Source: Candidatus Methanogasteraceae archaeon UBA261 (GTDB taxonomy: Archaea; Halobacteriota; Methanosarcinia; Methanosarcinales; Methanogasteraceae). Taken from it: a stretch of 7,021 nucleotides of DNA. This document shows positions 1 through 5,553 of this stretch, in pieces. Position 1 is the first letter of the stretch. Each line of letters starts with the position of its first letter. The stretch spans positions 1 through 7,021 of the forward strand of contig DAWR01000200.1 in assembly GCA_002506015.1 (NCBI GenBank), given 5' to 3'. A program made the position numbers and the translations under genes. Below the pieces are notes generated by a model that searched no databases, was not told the origin of the DNA, and saw nothing but the letters and a program-made list of their open reading frames with translations.

Positions 1-2
1 AG

Positions 3-266
3 ATGGCAAGCCAGATGGATAAGGGGGATAAGGTGGATGGGATGGATGCGGCGGGTGACGTGAACGGGGGGAGTGAGGCGAGTGAGGCGGATGAACCGGA
101 AGTGGTGGAGGAGACTGATGGTGTGGAGGAGACTGATGCAACCGGACTGGATGAGACCGACAGAACAGATGAAATGAGTGGTGAGGACAAGATGGATACA
201 TACGACGATTCGCGTTCTGATGATCGTGCTGCGCAACCTGACAAAATAGACGATGACACGATATAA
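3..266 (+). CDS. Acidic low-complexity protein, probable C-terminal end of a longer gene
   Basis: No family is recognised. The frame encodes about 87 residues dominated by Asp, Glu, Gly, Thr, Ser and Met, with no hydrophobic core, membrane segment or catalytic motif, so it looks like a disordered acidic tail. The frame is open to the left edge, and the ATG at base 3 may be internal; the true gene may begin outside the window. Short DNA duplications are obvious: a 9-base unit AGTGAGGCG occurs twice in tandem (72-89) and a 16-base unit recurs exactly at 105-120 and 123-138, giving VEETDG then VEETDA. GATGG units repeat near the start. It ends 14 bases inside the aldehyde dehydrogenase gene, which suggests co-transcription and translational coupling. 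Alternatives are a stand-alone small acidic protein or a non-coding G/A-rich stretch that happens to stay open. Fairly sure it is open, unsure what it does. Confidence 0.45.
   Translation: MASQMDKGDKVDGMDAAGDVNGGSEASEADEPEVVEETDGVEETDATGLDETDRTDEMSGEDKMDTYDDSRSDDRAAQPDKIDDDTI
105..138 (+). repeat. Tandem duplication within the acidic ORF (18-base period)
   Basis: The 16-base unit GTGGAGGAGACTGATG occurs at 105-120 and again, exactly, at 123-138. The 18-base period is a whole number of codons, so the duplication adds six residues without breaking the frame. A neighbouring 9-base tandem pair lies at 72-89. This is the pattern expected of replication slippage in a low-complexity coding tail. 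Confidence 0.8.
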
Positions 267-1665
267 ACTGTGGATCAATGGCGAATGGACGGAATCCGAG
301 TCAGAAAATACATTTTCAGTGATCAATCCCGCAACAGAAGAAGTAATCGCAGATGTTGCGTATGCCAAGCGATCTGATGCGAAGAGAGCGATTGATGCGG
401 CACGTGATGCGTTCGATAACACAGACTGGAGCCAGAATTATTCTCTGAGGCGAGAAGTCCTCAGAAAAGCTGCAAAACTTCTTAGAGAAGATATTGATCG
501 CCTTGCACACCTCGAAACGCTGGATAATGGCATGCCGATCGGCTGGGCAAGGAGATTTGTTTTAGACACCGCGGAATTCTTCGAGTACTTCTCCGAAATG
601 GCGGAACCGCTCGAGGAGCGGCTCGACGATCGCAGTACGGTCTACTATGAGCCAATCGGGGTTGTCGCAGGGATTGTCCCATGGAATATTCCGCTTAAGA
701 TGGCGTCATGGAAGATTGCGCCCGCACTTGCAGCGGGAAATACGATTATCCTCAAGCCGTCAAGCCAGACCCCGTTAACCGCGCTTGAGTTAGGCGAGAT
801 TTTTCACAGGGCAGGATGCCCAAGAGGCGTTCTCAATGTGACCACAGGAAAGGGGCGCGTTGTTGGAGCAGAGCTCGCAGGCAGCGCAGGAGTCGATAAG
901 GTGGCGTTTACCGGCGGAACCGAGACCGGAAAGGAGATAATGCGGCTTGCATCGGGCAACATCAAGAATATCACGCTCGAATGTGGTGGGAAATCCGCAA
1001 ACATTATTCTCGAGGATGCGGAGATGCAGAAAGCTGTCACGGGGTCGGTCTTTGCGATCTTCTTTAATTCGGGGCAGGTCTGCACAGCAGGTTCGAGATT
1101 GCTCCTTCCAGAGAGCATCCATGACGAGTTCATGGAACAGATGAAAAAAGAGACCGAGAGCCTCACGATCGGAAACGGCATCGCTGACCCTGACATGGGA
1201 CCTGTTGTCAGTTCCGAGCAGATGGAAAAAGACCTCAGATACATCGAATACGGAATTAAGGACGGTGCGGAACTCGTAACCGGCGGAGAGCGTCTCGACA
1301 TCGGGGGACGCGGGTTCTTTGTTGCTCCAACGATCTTCGATTCGGTGGACCCTACGATGAGAATCGCAAGGGACGAGATCTTCGGACCCGTTCTGTCTGT
1401 TCTCACATATAACGATGAGGCGGAGGCTATCGAGATTGCGAACGATACGAGATACGGACTCTCCGGAGCGGTCTGGTCAAAGGATGTGGTGCATGCAAGA
1501 AGGGTTGCTAGACGCATCAGGGCGGGGACGATGTGGATCAACACGTACCACGGTGCTCCGAAACATGCGCCGTTCGGCGGATATAAAGAGAGTGGAATCG
1601 GTAGGGAACTCGGAACCCCTGGACTCAAAAGCTATCTCGAGGTCAAGCACGTGATGATCGGGTGA
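253..1665 (+). CDS. NAD(P)-dependent aldehyde dehydrogenase (ALDH superfamily)
   Basis: A cytosolic enzyme oxidising an aldehyde to the carboxylate with NAD(P)+; the substrate cannot be told from sequence. At 470 residues it is nearly full family length. The Rossmann half carries PWN (Asn145, oxyanion stabilisation), KPSSQTPLT (Lys168, cofactor binding) and FTGGTETG (219-226). The catalytic part has the general base Glu243 in LECGGK and the nucleophile Cys277 in FNSGQVCTAGSR. EIFGP (375-379) and a C-terminal PFGGYKESGIGRE segment complete the fold. No key residue is missing. Ser171 sits where strictly NAD-dependent enzymes usually have Glu, so NADP may be accepted. The ATG at 253 lacks a clear ribosome-binding site and overlaps the preceding acidic ORF, which points to translational coupling. 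The MTRYKLWINGEW start matches the usual family N-terminus. A response regulator follows after 22 bases, possibly in the same transcript. Confidence 0.95.
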   Translation: MTRYKLWINGEWTESESENTFSVINPATEEVIADVAYAKRSDAKRAIDAARDAFDNTDWSQNYSLRREVLRKAAKLLREDIDRLAHLETLDNGMPIGWARRFVLDTAEFFEYFSEMAEPLEERLDDRSTVYYEPIGVVAGIVPWNIPLKMASWKIAPALAAGNTIILKPSSQTPLTALELGEIFHRAGCPRGVLNVTTGKGRVVGAELAGSAGVDKVAFTGGTETGKEIMRLASGNIKNITLECGGKSANIILEDAEMQKAVTGSVFAIFFNSGQVCTAGSRLLLPESIHDEFMEQMKKETESLTIGNGIADPDMGPVVSSEQMEKDLRYIEYGIKDGAELVTGGERLDIGGRGFFVAPTIFDSVDPTMRIARDEIFGPVLSVLTYNDEAEAIEIANDTRYGLSGAVWSKDVVHARRVARRIRAGTMWINTYHGAPKHAPFGGYKESGIGRELGTPGLKSYLEVKHVMIG

Positions 1666-1687
1666 TCTGGCGAGGGATTACTTTATT

Positions 1688-2098
1688 ATGGATTCGCCAC
1701 AAGGTACTACAGCTAAAATGAGCTCAAAGATTATGGTTGTTGATGATGAGCCAGATACGGTGGGGCTGGTTACATTGGTGCTTGAAAGTGAAGGATATGA
1801 GATTATGCCGGCTTATAATGGCAAGGACGCACTGGACATGCTCAATGATACGAAACCAGATCTGATCCTGCTTGATATCATGATGCCGGACATCGATGGT
1901 TGGGACGTCTATCGATCAATCCGCGAAAACAATGAAACGAAAGATATCCCTGTTGTCATGCTGACCGCAAAGGCACAATCCATCGATAAGATGATCGGTC
2001 TGCATGTTATTGGCGCCGACGGATATATCACCAAGCCGTTCGGCAGAAGAGAGCTTGTCGATGGCGTGAAAAAGCATCTGAAAGAGAATTCGGATTGA
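1688..2098 (+). CDS. Stand-alone response regulator (CheY-like receiver domain)
   Basis: A phosphoacceptor protein made only of a receiver domain, with no DNA-binding or enzymatic output. Numbered from the ATG at 1688, the acidic pocket is Asp19-Asp20 in VVDDEP, the phosphorylated residue is Asp63 in LLDIMMP, and the switch and phosphate-contact residues are Thr93 (MLTAKA) and Lys116 (TKPF). All five are present, so it should be phosphorylatable by a histidine kinase, which is not encoded in this window. Length is 136 residues, or 126 if translation starts at the second ATG (1718), where MSSKIMVVDDEP matches the usual start of receivers. GAGGGA at 1672-1677 lies 10 bases before the first ATG and slightly favours it. 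Single-domain receivers are common in archaea and can act in chemotaxis, phosphorelays or through protein partners. Position after the aldehyde dehydrogenase suggests co-transcription but not a shared function. Confidence 0.93.
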   Translation: MDSPQGTTAKMSSKIMVVDDEPDTVGLVTLVLESEGYEIMPAYNGKDALDMLNDTKPDLILLDIMMPDIDGWDVYRSIRENNETKDIPVVMLTAKAQSIDKMIGLHVIGADGYITKPFGRRELVDGVKKHLKENSD

Positions 2099-2099
2099 T

Positions 2100-3434
2100 T
2101 CACTCATTTCTGGCGTAATCCACGCCCTCGCGTATGTACTCAAGCGCTTCCTCTATTCGAGTGAGCTCCTCAAATCCATAAGAGAGCCTCATCTGCCGGC
2201 TTCCGGCTTCCGGCATCTCACCGCCGGGGTGGACACAGAACTCGCCAGGGAGGTATACGACCCGCGGCTTCTTCTCAGCAGGAGTTCCGTCGATATCGGG
2301 GTTGCCTGTCGTTCTTGAGAGAAAACGATAAAGCCGGGACTTCTCATCAGTTCTGATCTCAACAAACGTTAGATAGTAGTAGAACCCGGCGCTCCCGCCT
2401 CTGCAGTCCAGAAGATACGCCCCGAGCTTCTCATCGATCCATTCTCTGACGACGATTGCACGTTCTCCGTATCCGGTACGCACCCTCTCGATCTGATCGG
2501 TCATGTGGTGATCCATGATGTAGCTTGCGATCTCCTGCGTGATTAGCGGAGCACTGAAACCCACATCATTCGTACGCTGAACCATCGCGCGCATGAAGGC
2601 TCCGGGGGCTCCGATCAGGTACCCGATCCTGAGTGCAGGAGCGAGCACCTTGGATAGTGTTCCTATCTCGTAGACGATCCCGATATCATCATAGAGGAAC
2701 CCTGATTCGGGCTTCTCCACAAGAGGATCGTGTATCAGATCCTCGTAAGCTTTATCGAACACGATTGGAATCTTCCTCCCCAGATCTCCGGATAATTCCG
2801 TAACAATCCGAACCAGTTCCCTTCTGCGATCGTTTGATAGAATCGTGCTCGTTGGATTGTTGACTGTCACAATGTAGACGAATCTGATCTCCCCTTTTGC
2901 CTCACCGAGACCAGCAATTGCACTTTTGAGCAGATCAGTTCGTATCCCCTCACAGTCTTCGGGAACCGCCATGACCTGAAACCCCGCCCGCCTCAGAAGA
3001 TCGCAGTAGATGTAGTAGATCGGATCGGTTGTTATCACGATACCCGGCTTCAGAATGTGCGAAATTCCGTCGAGCAGGCTTGTTGCTCCGCTCGGACCTA
3101 TTATGATCTCTTTTCCCCCGAGTATTCCTTCGTCTATGCCACCGATCCCGCTACATAAGTGATACTGCCTGATAGACTCAATCAAATTCGTTGACCCTTT
3201 TGATCCACCATAGTTCAATGCCGCCCTGTACTTCTCGGGCTGGGAAAGAACCGCCTTCTGCGCATCACTTATCAGTTTGCGGGGTATCGTCTTCTCATTC
3301 ACGTATCCGACCCCGAGGTTAATGTCGATTGCGTCCCTAAAGTCGATTGCGAAATCAGCCATCATCCGGTTGACTGGTGATGGCGTGGATGAGTAGTAAC
3401 CGTAATTAGAGAGTGCGATCTCGCCGGGTTTCAT
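2100..3434 (-). CDS. PLP-dependent aminotransferase, class I/II (fold type I)
   Basis: A pyridoxal-phosphate enzyme that should move an amino group from an amino acid to a 2-oxo acid. From the ATG at 3434 it has 444 residues. Family landmarks appear in order: a GPSGATSLLDGI turn that holds the cofactor phosphate, VNNPT with the cofactor-contacting Asn193, FDKAYED (Asp227 for the pyridine nitrogen, Tyr230), the Schiff-base Lys262 in GTLSKVLAPALRIGYL, and Arg416 in RQMRLSYGF, which binds the substrate carboxylate. The C-terminal YLPGEFCVHPGG stretch resembles the branch that includes LysN-type (2-aminoadipate) and related broad-range enzymes, but the substrate is not resolved. An in-frame TTG at 3440 and GTG at 3437 would add up to two residues; ATG is preferred. 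No good ribosome-binding site is seen and only a weak TATA-like CAAATAG lies near 3460, so a leaderless start is possible. It converges on the response regulator with one base between stops. Confidence 0.92.
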   Translation of the reverse strand: MKPGEIALSNYGYYSSTPSPVNRMMADFAIDFRDAIDINLGVGYVNEKTIPRKLISDAQKAVLSQPEKYRAALNYGGSKGSTNLIESIRQYHLCSGIGGIDEGILGGKEIIIGPSGATSLLDGISHILKPGIVITTDPIYYIYCDLLRRAGFQVMAVPEDCEGIRTDLLKSAIAGLGEAKGEIRFVYIVTVNNPTSTILSNDRRRELVRIVTELSGDLGRKIPIVFDKAYEDLIHDPLVEKPESGFLYDDIGIVYEIGTLSKVLAPALRIGYLIGAPGAFMRAMVQRTNDVGFSAPLITQEIASYIMDHHMTDQIERVRTGYGERAIVVREWIDEKLGAYLLDCRGGSAGFYYYLTFVEIRTDEKSRLYRFLSRTTGNPDIDGTPAEKKPRVVYLPGEFCVHPGGEMPEAGSRQMRLSYGFEELTRIEEALEYIREGVDYARNE

Positions 3435-3492
3435 CACCAAAATAGAGGTGCCATCACTATTTGAACGTATGTGTTTAGCTGAGGCAAAAAAC

Positions 3493-3520
3493 CACGGGAT
3501 TTCACGGGATTAACACAGAA
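3493..3520. repeat. Short direct repeat, CACGGGAT units
   Basis: CACGGGAT occurs at 3493-3500 and again at 3503-3510, and a degenerate third copy (CACAGAA) follows at 3514-3520, giving a period of about 10 bases. The units resemble the ACACGAATT-type units of the inverted element 100 bases away, so both may be pieces of one dispersed repeat family. It lies roughly 60 bases upstream of the aminotransferase start. Confidence 0.55.
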
Positions 3521-3624
3521 ATCTTGTGAAGATGACTGCGCCGGCTTCGCAGACTGTGCAATCTCGCGGTTAGCTATACTTCACACCGCCACAACTTGAG
3601 ATTTTCAAACCCGATGATTATCAG

Positions 3625-3690
3625 ATTCGTGGGATTCGTCTATTCGTGATAAAATCACAGATGCGGACGAATATCACAAATTACACGAAT
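3625..3690. repeat. Imperfect inverted repeat of ATTCGT / ACGAAT units
   Basis: The left part carries ATTCGT three times (3625-3630, 3634-3639, 3642-3647) and the right part carries its complement in GACGAATATCAC (3666-3677) and ACACGAAT (3683-3690). The two halves meet around GTGATAAAATCAC (3646-3658), a 5-bp stem (GTGAT/ATCAC) with a three-base AAA loop. The outer arms pair as ATTCGTG/CACGAAT. This looks like a small palindromic non-autonomous repeat or the remnant of one. No coding capacity is present. Confidence 0.6.
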
Positions 3691-3856
3691 TTACTGCCAT
3701 AGAATCTACTAATTCCACTGGAAAATTTGGATCAGGTCATGTGAGCAAAAATTATACCCTTATTTTGGGGCGAAATCGGTTTACAGTCTGTCGATAAAAA
3801 TCGCAGTTTATGCCGGTGCTGAGTATAAACACGTACTATAAAACAATCCGGTGTAA

Positions 3857-3874
3857 CCAGAAAATAATAGAAAG
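3857..3874 (-). terminator. Probable T-rich terminator of the DUF1614 gene
   Basis: Read on the minus strand, the stop codon at 3877-3879 is followed within a few bases by CTTTCTATTATTTTCTGG, a T-rich tract of the kind at which archaeal RNA polymerase often releases. No strong hairpin precedes it, which is normal for archaea. Support is compositional only. Confidence 0.4.
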
Positions 3875-3876
3875 TC

Positions 3877-4530
3877 TCACAGCAATGCCAGAATCGCAAG
3901 CAACATCGTTATATAGATCGCCTGGAAACTTCCTGCGCCGCCGATTACGATTCTTGCGCAGCCCTGCCGCTCAGGATCAATTGCACTGAGAACAGCGCAC
4001 TCCCCGATCAGGATGCCAACAACACCGGCAACAAACGCCACCACAGCGGCGTCGCCCGGAACCAGCAGAGTCGCGAGCAGAATTGGCAGGACTCCGAGAT
4101 ATCCTGGAATCTCAATTCCGAATCCATTCCGAAAGACCGCTGTGCTGTACGTCGCTGCGATCATGATTGCGCCGATCTCAATTGATGCCAGATTCGGAAA
4201 CATCCCGCCAAGGCAGCATGCTGCCAGAAACGGTATCACGAACCCGCCAAGATTGACAGCGATCACCGTGTCAAAGAAACGCTTGTTCCCTGAAAAATCC
4301 GGTTCCAGCGCAACCGAGTGCACCTCCTCAAGCAGATGTACCACGTCCATCGAGTAATTGGGTTTTTGCATCCGCTTGCGTGTAATCGGGATATCGATTG
4401 CACCGGCAATAAGAGTGATTGCAAGAAGACACGACGGCAGTATGCTTGCGCCAGCACGAAACTGGATTCCTGCCAGTATCAGGACGAAAAACCAGAAGAG
4501 AATCAGTGTTTGGCGGCTTATACCTCGCAT
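3877..4530 (-). CDS. DUF1614 family multi-pass membrane protein
   Basis: A 217-residue integral membrane protein of unknown function. Hydrophobic segments lie roughly at 8-24, 30-49, 87-110, 117-133, 141-158, 160-184 and 194-217, about seven in all, with a polar stretch at 50-86 rich in charged residues. Family-type motifs are visible: NLGGFVIPFLAAC (93-105), a conserved glycine/proline-rich IPGYLGVLPILLA (141-153) and IGGAGSFQAIYIT (196-208), near the C-terminus, where DUF1614 relatives typically have IGGAGTFDGI. Here Gln replaces the usual Asp of that last motif. The ATG at 4530 is preceded by AAGGA (4541-4537) at a 6-base spacing, a good ribosome-binding site. A strong TATA box lies about 95 bases upstream. 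The gene stands alone, with no neighbour in the same direction close enough to share a transcript. Assignment is from motif memory and is fairly sure; no role can be stated. Confidence 0.8.
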   Translation of the reverse strand: MRGISRQTLILFWFFVLILAGIQFRAGASILPSCLLAITLIAGAIDIPITRKRMQKPNYSMDVVHLLEEVHSVALEPDFSGNKRFFDTVIAVNLGGFVIPFLAACCLGGMFPNLASIEIGAIMIAATYSTAVFRNGFGIEIPGYLGVLPILLATLLVPGDAAVVAFVAGVVGILIGECAVLSAIDPERQGCARIVIGGAGSFQAIYITMLLAILALL

Positions 4531-4622
4531 CTTTCTTCCTTGTTATCAGATGATCTATAGCGCCCGCAGATATGGGGTGGGTGCACGAGACTTTGCAAAT
4601 CTAACAGATATAGATTGTATAT

Positions 4623-4633
4623 GGTATATAAAG
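4623..4633 (-). promoter_or_regulatory. TATA box for the DUF1614 gene (also reads as a box on +)
   Basis: On the minus strand the sequence is CTTTATATACC, which contains the archaeal consensus TTTATATA. Transcription would start about 25 bases downstream, near 4600, leaving a leader of roughly 70 bases before the ATG at 4530. A second weaker box, CTATATCTG, lies at 4601-4609. On the + strand the same bases read TATATAAAG and could serve the 4690 micro-ORF. Confidence 0.6.
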
Positions 4634-4689
4634 CTTATCGGATTTTTGGGGTTTCACACTCCAGCACCACAACCGCCCAATCAGGATTT

Positions 4690-4794
4690 ATGATGGATGT
4701 GCTGCTTGAAGGAATACTATTACCGGACAATGTGACGATCAAAGATGTGAGAAGTCTGTATGATACGCCGGTAACGCTTTTTTTATGGGCGTAA
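4690..4794 (+). CDS. Possible 34-residue small protein, or remnant
   Basis: A short ORF starting with two consecutive ATG codons (4690 and 4693) and ending at TAA 4792-4794. The product begins MMDVLLEGILLPDNVTIKDV and ends in a hydrophobic LFLWA; no family is recognised. AGGA at 4683-4686 lies 6 bases before the second ATG, and a TATA-like TATATAAAG sits about 60 bases upstream, so expression signals are present. It does not overlap another gene. Against it are the small size and a run of seven T inside its last codons that could act as a terminator. It may be a true small protein, the start of a broken gene, or chance. Confidence 0.3.
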   Translation: MMDVLLEGILLPDNVTIKDVRSLYDTPVTLFLWA

Positions 4795-4814
4795 GCATGT
4801 TGTTATTGTATATT

Positions 4815-4830
4815 GCAATAAAAATAAATA
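4815..4830 (-). terminator. Probable T-rich terminator of the yjbQ operon
   Basis: Read on the minus strand this is TATTTATTTTTATTGC, located 54 bases beyond the yjbQ stop codon. U-rich tracts without hairpins are typical archaeal terminators. The same bases read on + as AAAATAAATA, a plausible TATA box centred about 29 bases before the ATG at 4855, so the element could serve either strand. Confidence 0.4.
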
Positions 4831-4854
4831 CACCACACCACAAACAACAACCGC

Positions 4855-5022
4855 ATGAAGACGGTCACTGCGACAGTTCCGGATTCAGTCCCCAACGATT
4901 TGAACGATCAGTTTTCGTTCCCTTGGGCGGTTGTCCAGGTCTATGAAGATTATCTGCTGCCACGTTCCAAGCTGCATCTTGCCACCGATGAGCGGCACAG
5001 AGAGGTCGGGACCGAGGAGTGA
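4855..5022 (+). pseudogene. Doubtful ORF with antitoxin-like N-terminus, antisense to the yjbQ end
   Basis: A 55-residue ORF beginning MKTVTATVPDSVPNDL. That start resembles the N-terminal strand of small archaeal antitoxins and ribbon-helix-helix proteins, and the A-rich box AAAATAAATA at 4821-4830 is placed as expected for a leaderless transcript starting at the ATG. However, from base 4885 onward it is simply the complement of the well conserved C-terminal end of yjbQ, so its remaining residues are unlikely to be selected for. It may be the stub of a gene cut off by a rearrangement, or chance. Low confidence. Confidence 0.15.
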
Positions 5023-5304
5023 TGCCCGCACATGCGAGTGCCCGTTGCCATCACCCCATTTCAGATTGTGCGCATACTCGATGTCCTGCGGCGCAATTCG
5101 CTCAAGCATGCGCTTGAAATCGGAGACGAGACCCGACTCATACTCAATCGTGGTCACTGCGCCGGTTGCGCCCGGTGCAAATACCGTGACGATGCCGCCG
5201 GTAAGTCCTGATTCCGAAACCGCACCAGAGACGTCCGCGGTTATGTCAATGATATCAGAATCCCCGCGTGTTGCGAACTCTATGTAACTGGTTGCGACAG
5301 CCAT
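4885..5304 (-). CDS. yjbQ: YjbQ family protein (UPF0047)
   Basis: A small soluble protein of the UPF0047 family, members of which are annotated as secondary thiamine-phosphate synthases because the E. coli protein can replace ThiE weakly; the physiological role is not settled. From the ATG at 5304 it has 139 residues, the usual family length. Conserved blocks are visible: IDIT (19-22), GLTGGIVTVFAPGATGAVTT with a following IEYE (33-55), GDGNGHSHVRASLLGPDLSV (84-103) with His89 and His91, and LGTWQQIIFIDLDNRPRER (112-130). An upstream in-frame TTG at 5325 would add seven residues but overlaps the preceding gene and is not needed. GAGGA at 5320-5316 lies inside the last codons of the upstream small membrane gene, 11 bases before the ATG, so the two are probably translated from one message. 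Confidence 0.93.
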   Translation of the reverse strand: MAVATSYIEFATRGDSDIIDITADVSGAVSESGLTGGIVTVFAPGATGAVTTIEYESGLVSDFKRMLERIAPQDIEYAHNLKWGDGNGHSHVRASLLGPDLSVPLIGGKMQLGTWQQIIFIDLDNRPRERKLIVQIVGD

Positions 5305-5311
5305 AAGTGTA

Positions 5312-5479
5312 TCAGTCCTCTGCAAAATCAGCCAGTTTCATGCCTGCCGCACTGATTATGGCGACGAAGATGAGAAGCGAAATCACATAGCTGATCCCGC
5401 TGCTTGAGATCATGCACAGTATAATGAAGATGAGCGCCGAACCAACTGATGCCGTAATCTCAAAGGTTGTTTTATTCAT
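5312..5479 (-). CDS. Small two-helix membrane protein (55 aa), upstream of yjbQ
   Basis: A short gene from ATG 5479 to TGA 5314-5312. The product has 55 residues: a short polar start (MNKTTFE), a first hydrophobic segment at about 8-25 (ITASVGSALIFIILCMIS), a small SSGIS turn, a second segment at about 31-46 (YVISLLIFVAIISAAG) and an acidic tail ending ADFAED. This is a helical hairpin with no recognised family and no catalytic motif. It ends 7 bases before the yjbQ ATG, and its last codons supply the likely yjbQ ribosome-binding site, so the pair form an operon. TTTTTAAT at 5511-5504 is centred about 28 bases before the ATG and no ribosome-binding site is present, as expected for a leaderless message. 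Being clean, uninterrupted and tightly spaced, it is probably real; its role is unknown. Confidence 0.7.
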   Translation of the reverse strand: MNKTTFEITASVGSALIFIILCMISSSGISYVISLLIFVAIISAAGMKLADFAED

Positions 5480-5503
5480 TGCAACGGTAGTTTGGAACAG
5501 GTG

Positions 5504-5511
5504 ATTAAAAA
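5504..5511 (-). promoter_or_regulatory. TATA box for the small membrane protein-yjbQ operon
   Basis: On the minus strand the sequence is TTTTTAAT, centred about 28 bases upstream of the ATG at 5479. This is the standard archaeal TATA-to-start distance, so transcription probably begins at or next to the start codon, giving a leaderless mRNA. No ribosome-binding site precedes that ATG, which agrees. Confidence 0.5.
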
Positions 5512-5553
5512 GATTCGCCAGAGGGTGGATGTGCCTGCCGGTGCAGACCGATG

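Larger units (their letters stand above)
3435..3876. other. Non-coding intergenic region, AT-rich, with repeat remnants
   Basis: About 440 bases between the start of the aminotransferase gene and the end of the DUF1614 gene, both read leftward. ORFs looked at here are only a dozen or so codons long and unconvincing. Contents: a short direct repeat of CACGGGAT units (3493-3520), a 5-bp-stem hairpin (CTGCG/CGCAG, 3536-3552) without a following T tract, an inverted arrangement of ATTCGT/ACGAAT units (3625-3690), and a T-rich tract on the minus strand after the DUF1614 stop. No tRNA fold or recognisable RNA family was seen. Confidence 0.7.
4531..4884. other. Intergenic promoter region with two doubtful micro-ORFs
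   Basis: This 354-base stretch separates the starts and ends of two leftward genes. It carries the DUF1614 leader and TATA box (near 4628), a possible + strand promoter at the same spot, a 34-codon + strand ORF (4690-4794), a run of seven T (4778-4784), an A-rich tract at 4815-4830, and a C/A-only stretch of ACA/CAA units at 4829-4853. No RNA gene was recognised. Confidence 0.6.

Noticed and set aside
804..1628. Long minus-strand open frame of 274 codons under the aldehyde dehydrogenase
   Set aside because: It is fully antisense to a well conserved gene with intact catalytic motifs, and its product is serine/proline-rich with no recognisable fold.
3536..3552. Hairpin CTGCG/CGCAG as a terminator
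   Set aside because: The stem has only five pairs and no T tract follows on either strand, so nothing beyond a small inverted repeat is supported.
3491..3690. CRISPR array
   Set aside because: The repeat units are 6-8 bases with spacings of about 8-10 bases and no unique spacers of typical length; no cas gene is present.
4013..4357. Plus-strand open frame of 114 codons opposite the DUF1614 gene
   Set aside because: The product is Thr/Ala/Pro-rich in the manner of an antisense shadow of a hydrophobic gene; the minus strand has the ribosome-binding site, TATA box and family motifs.
4560..4584. Possible riboswitch or structured leader stem (GCGCCC/GGGTGC) before the DUF1614 gene
   Set aside because: On the transcribed strand the stem has an A-C mismatch and a 13-base loop, with no recognisable riboswitch core.
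5305..5325. TTG start for yjbQ adding seven residues
   Set aside because: It overlaps the upstream small gene, while the ATG at 5304 gives the usual 139-residue length.
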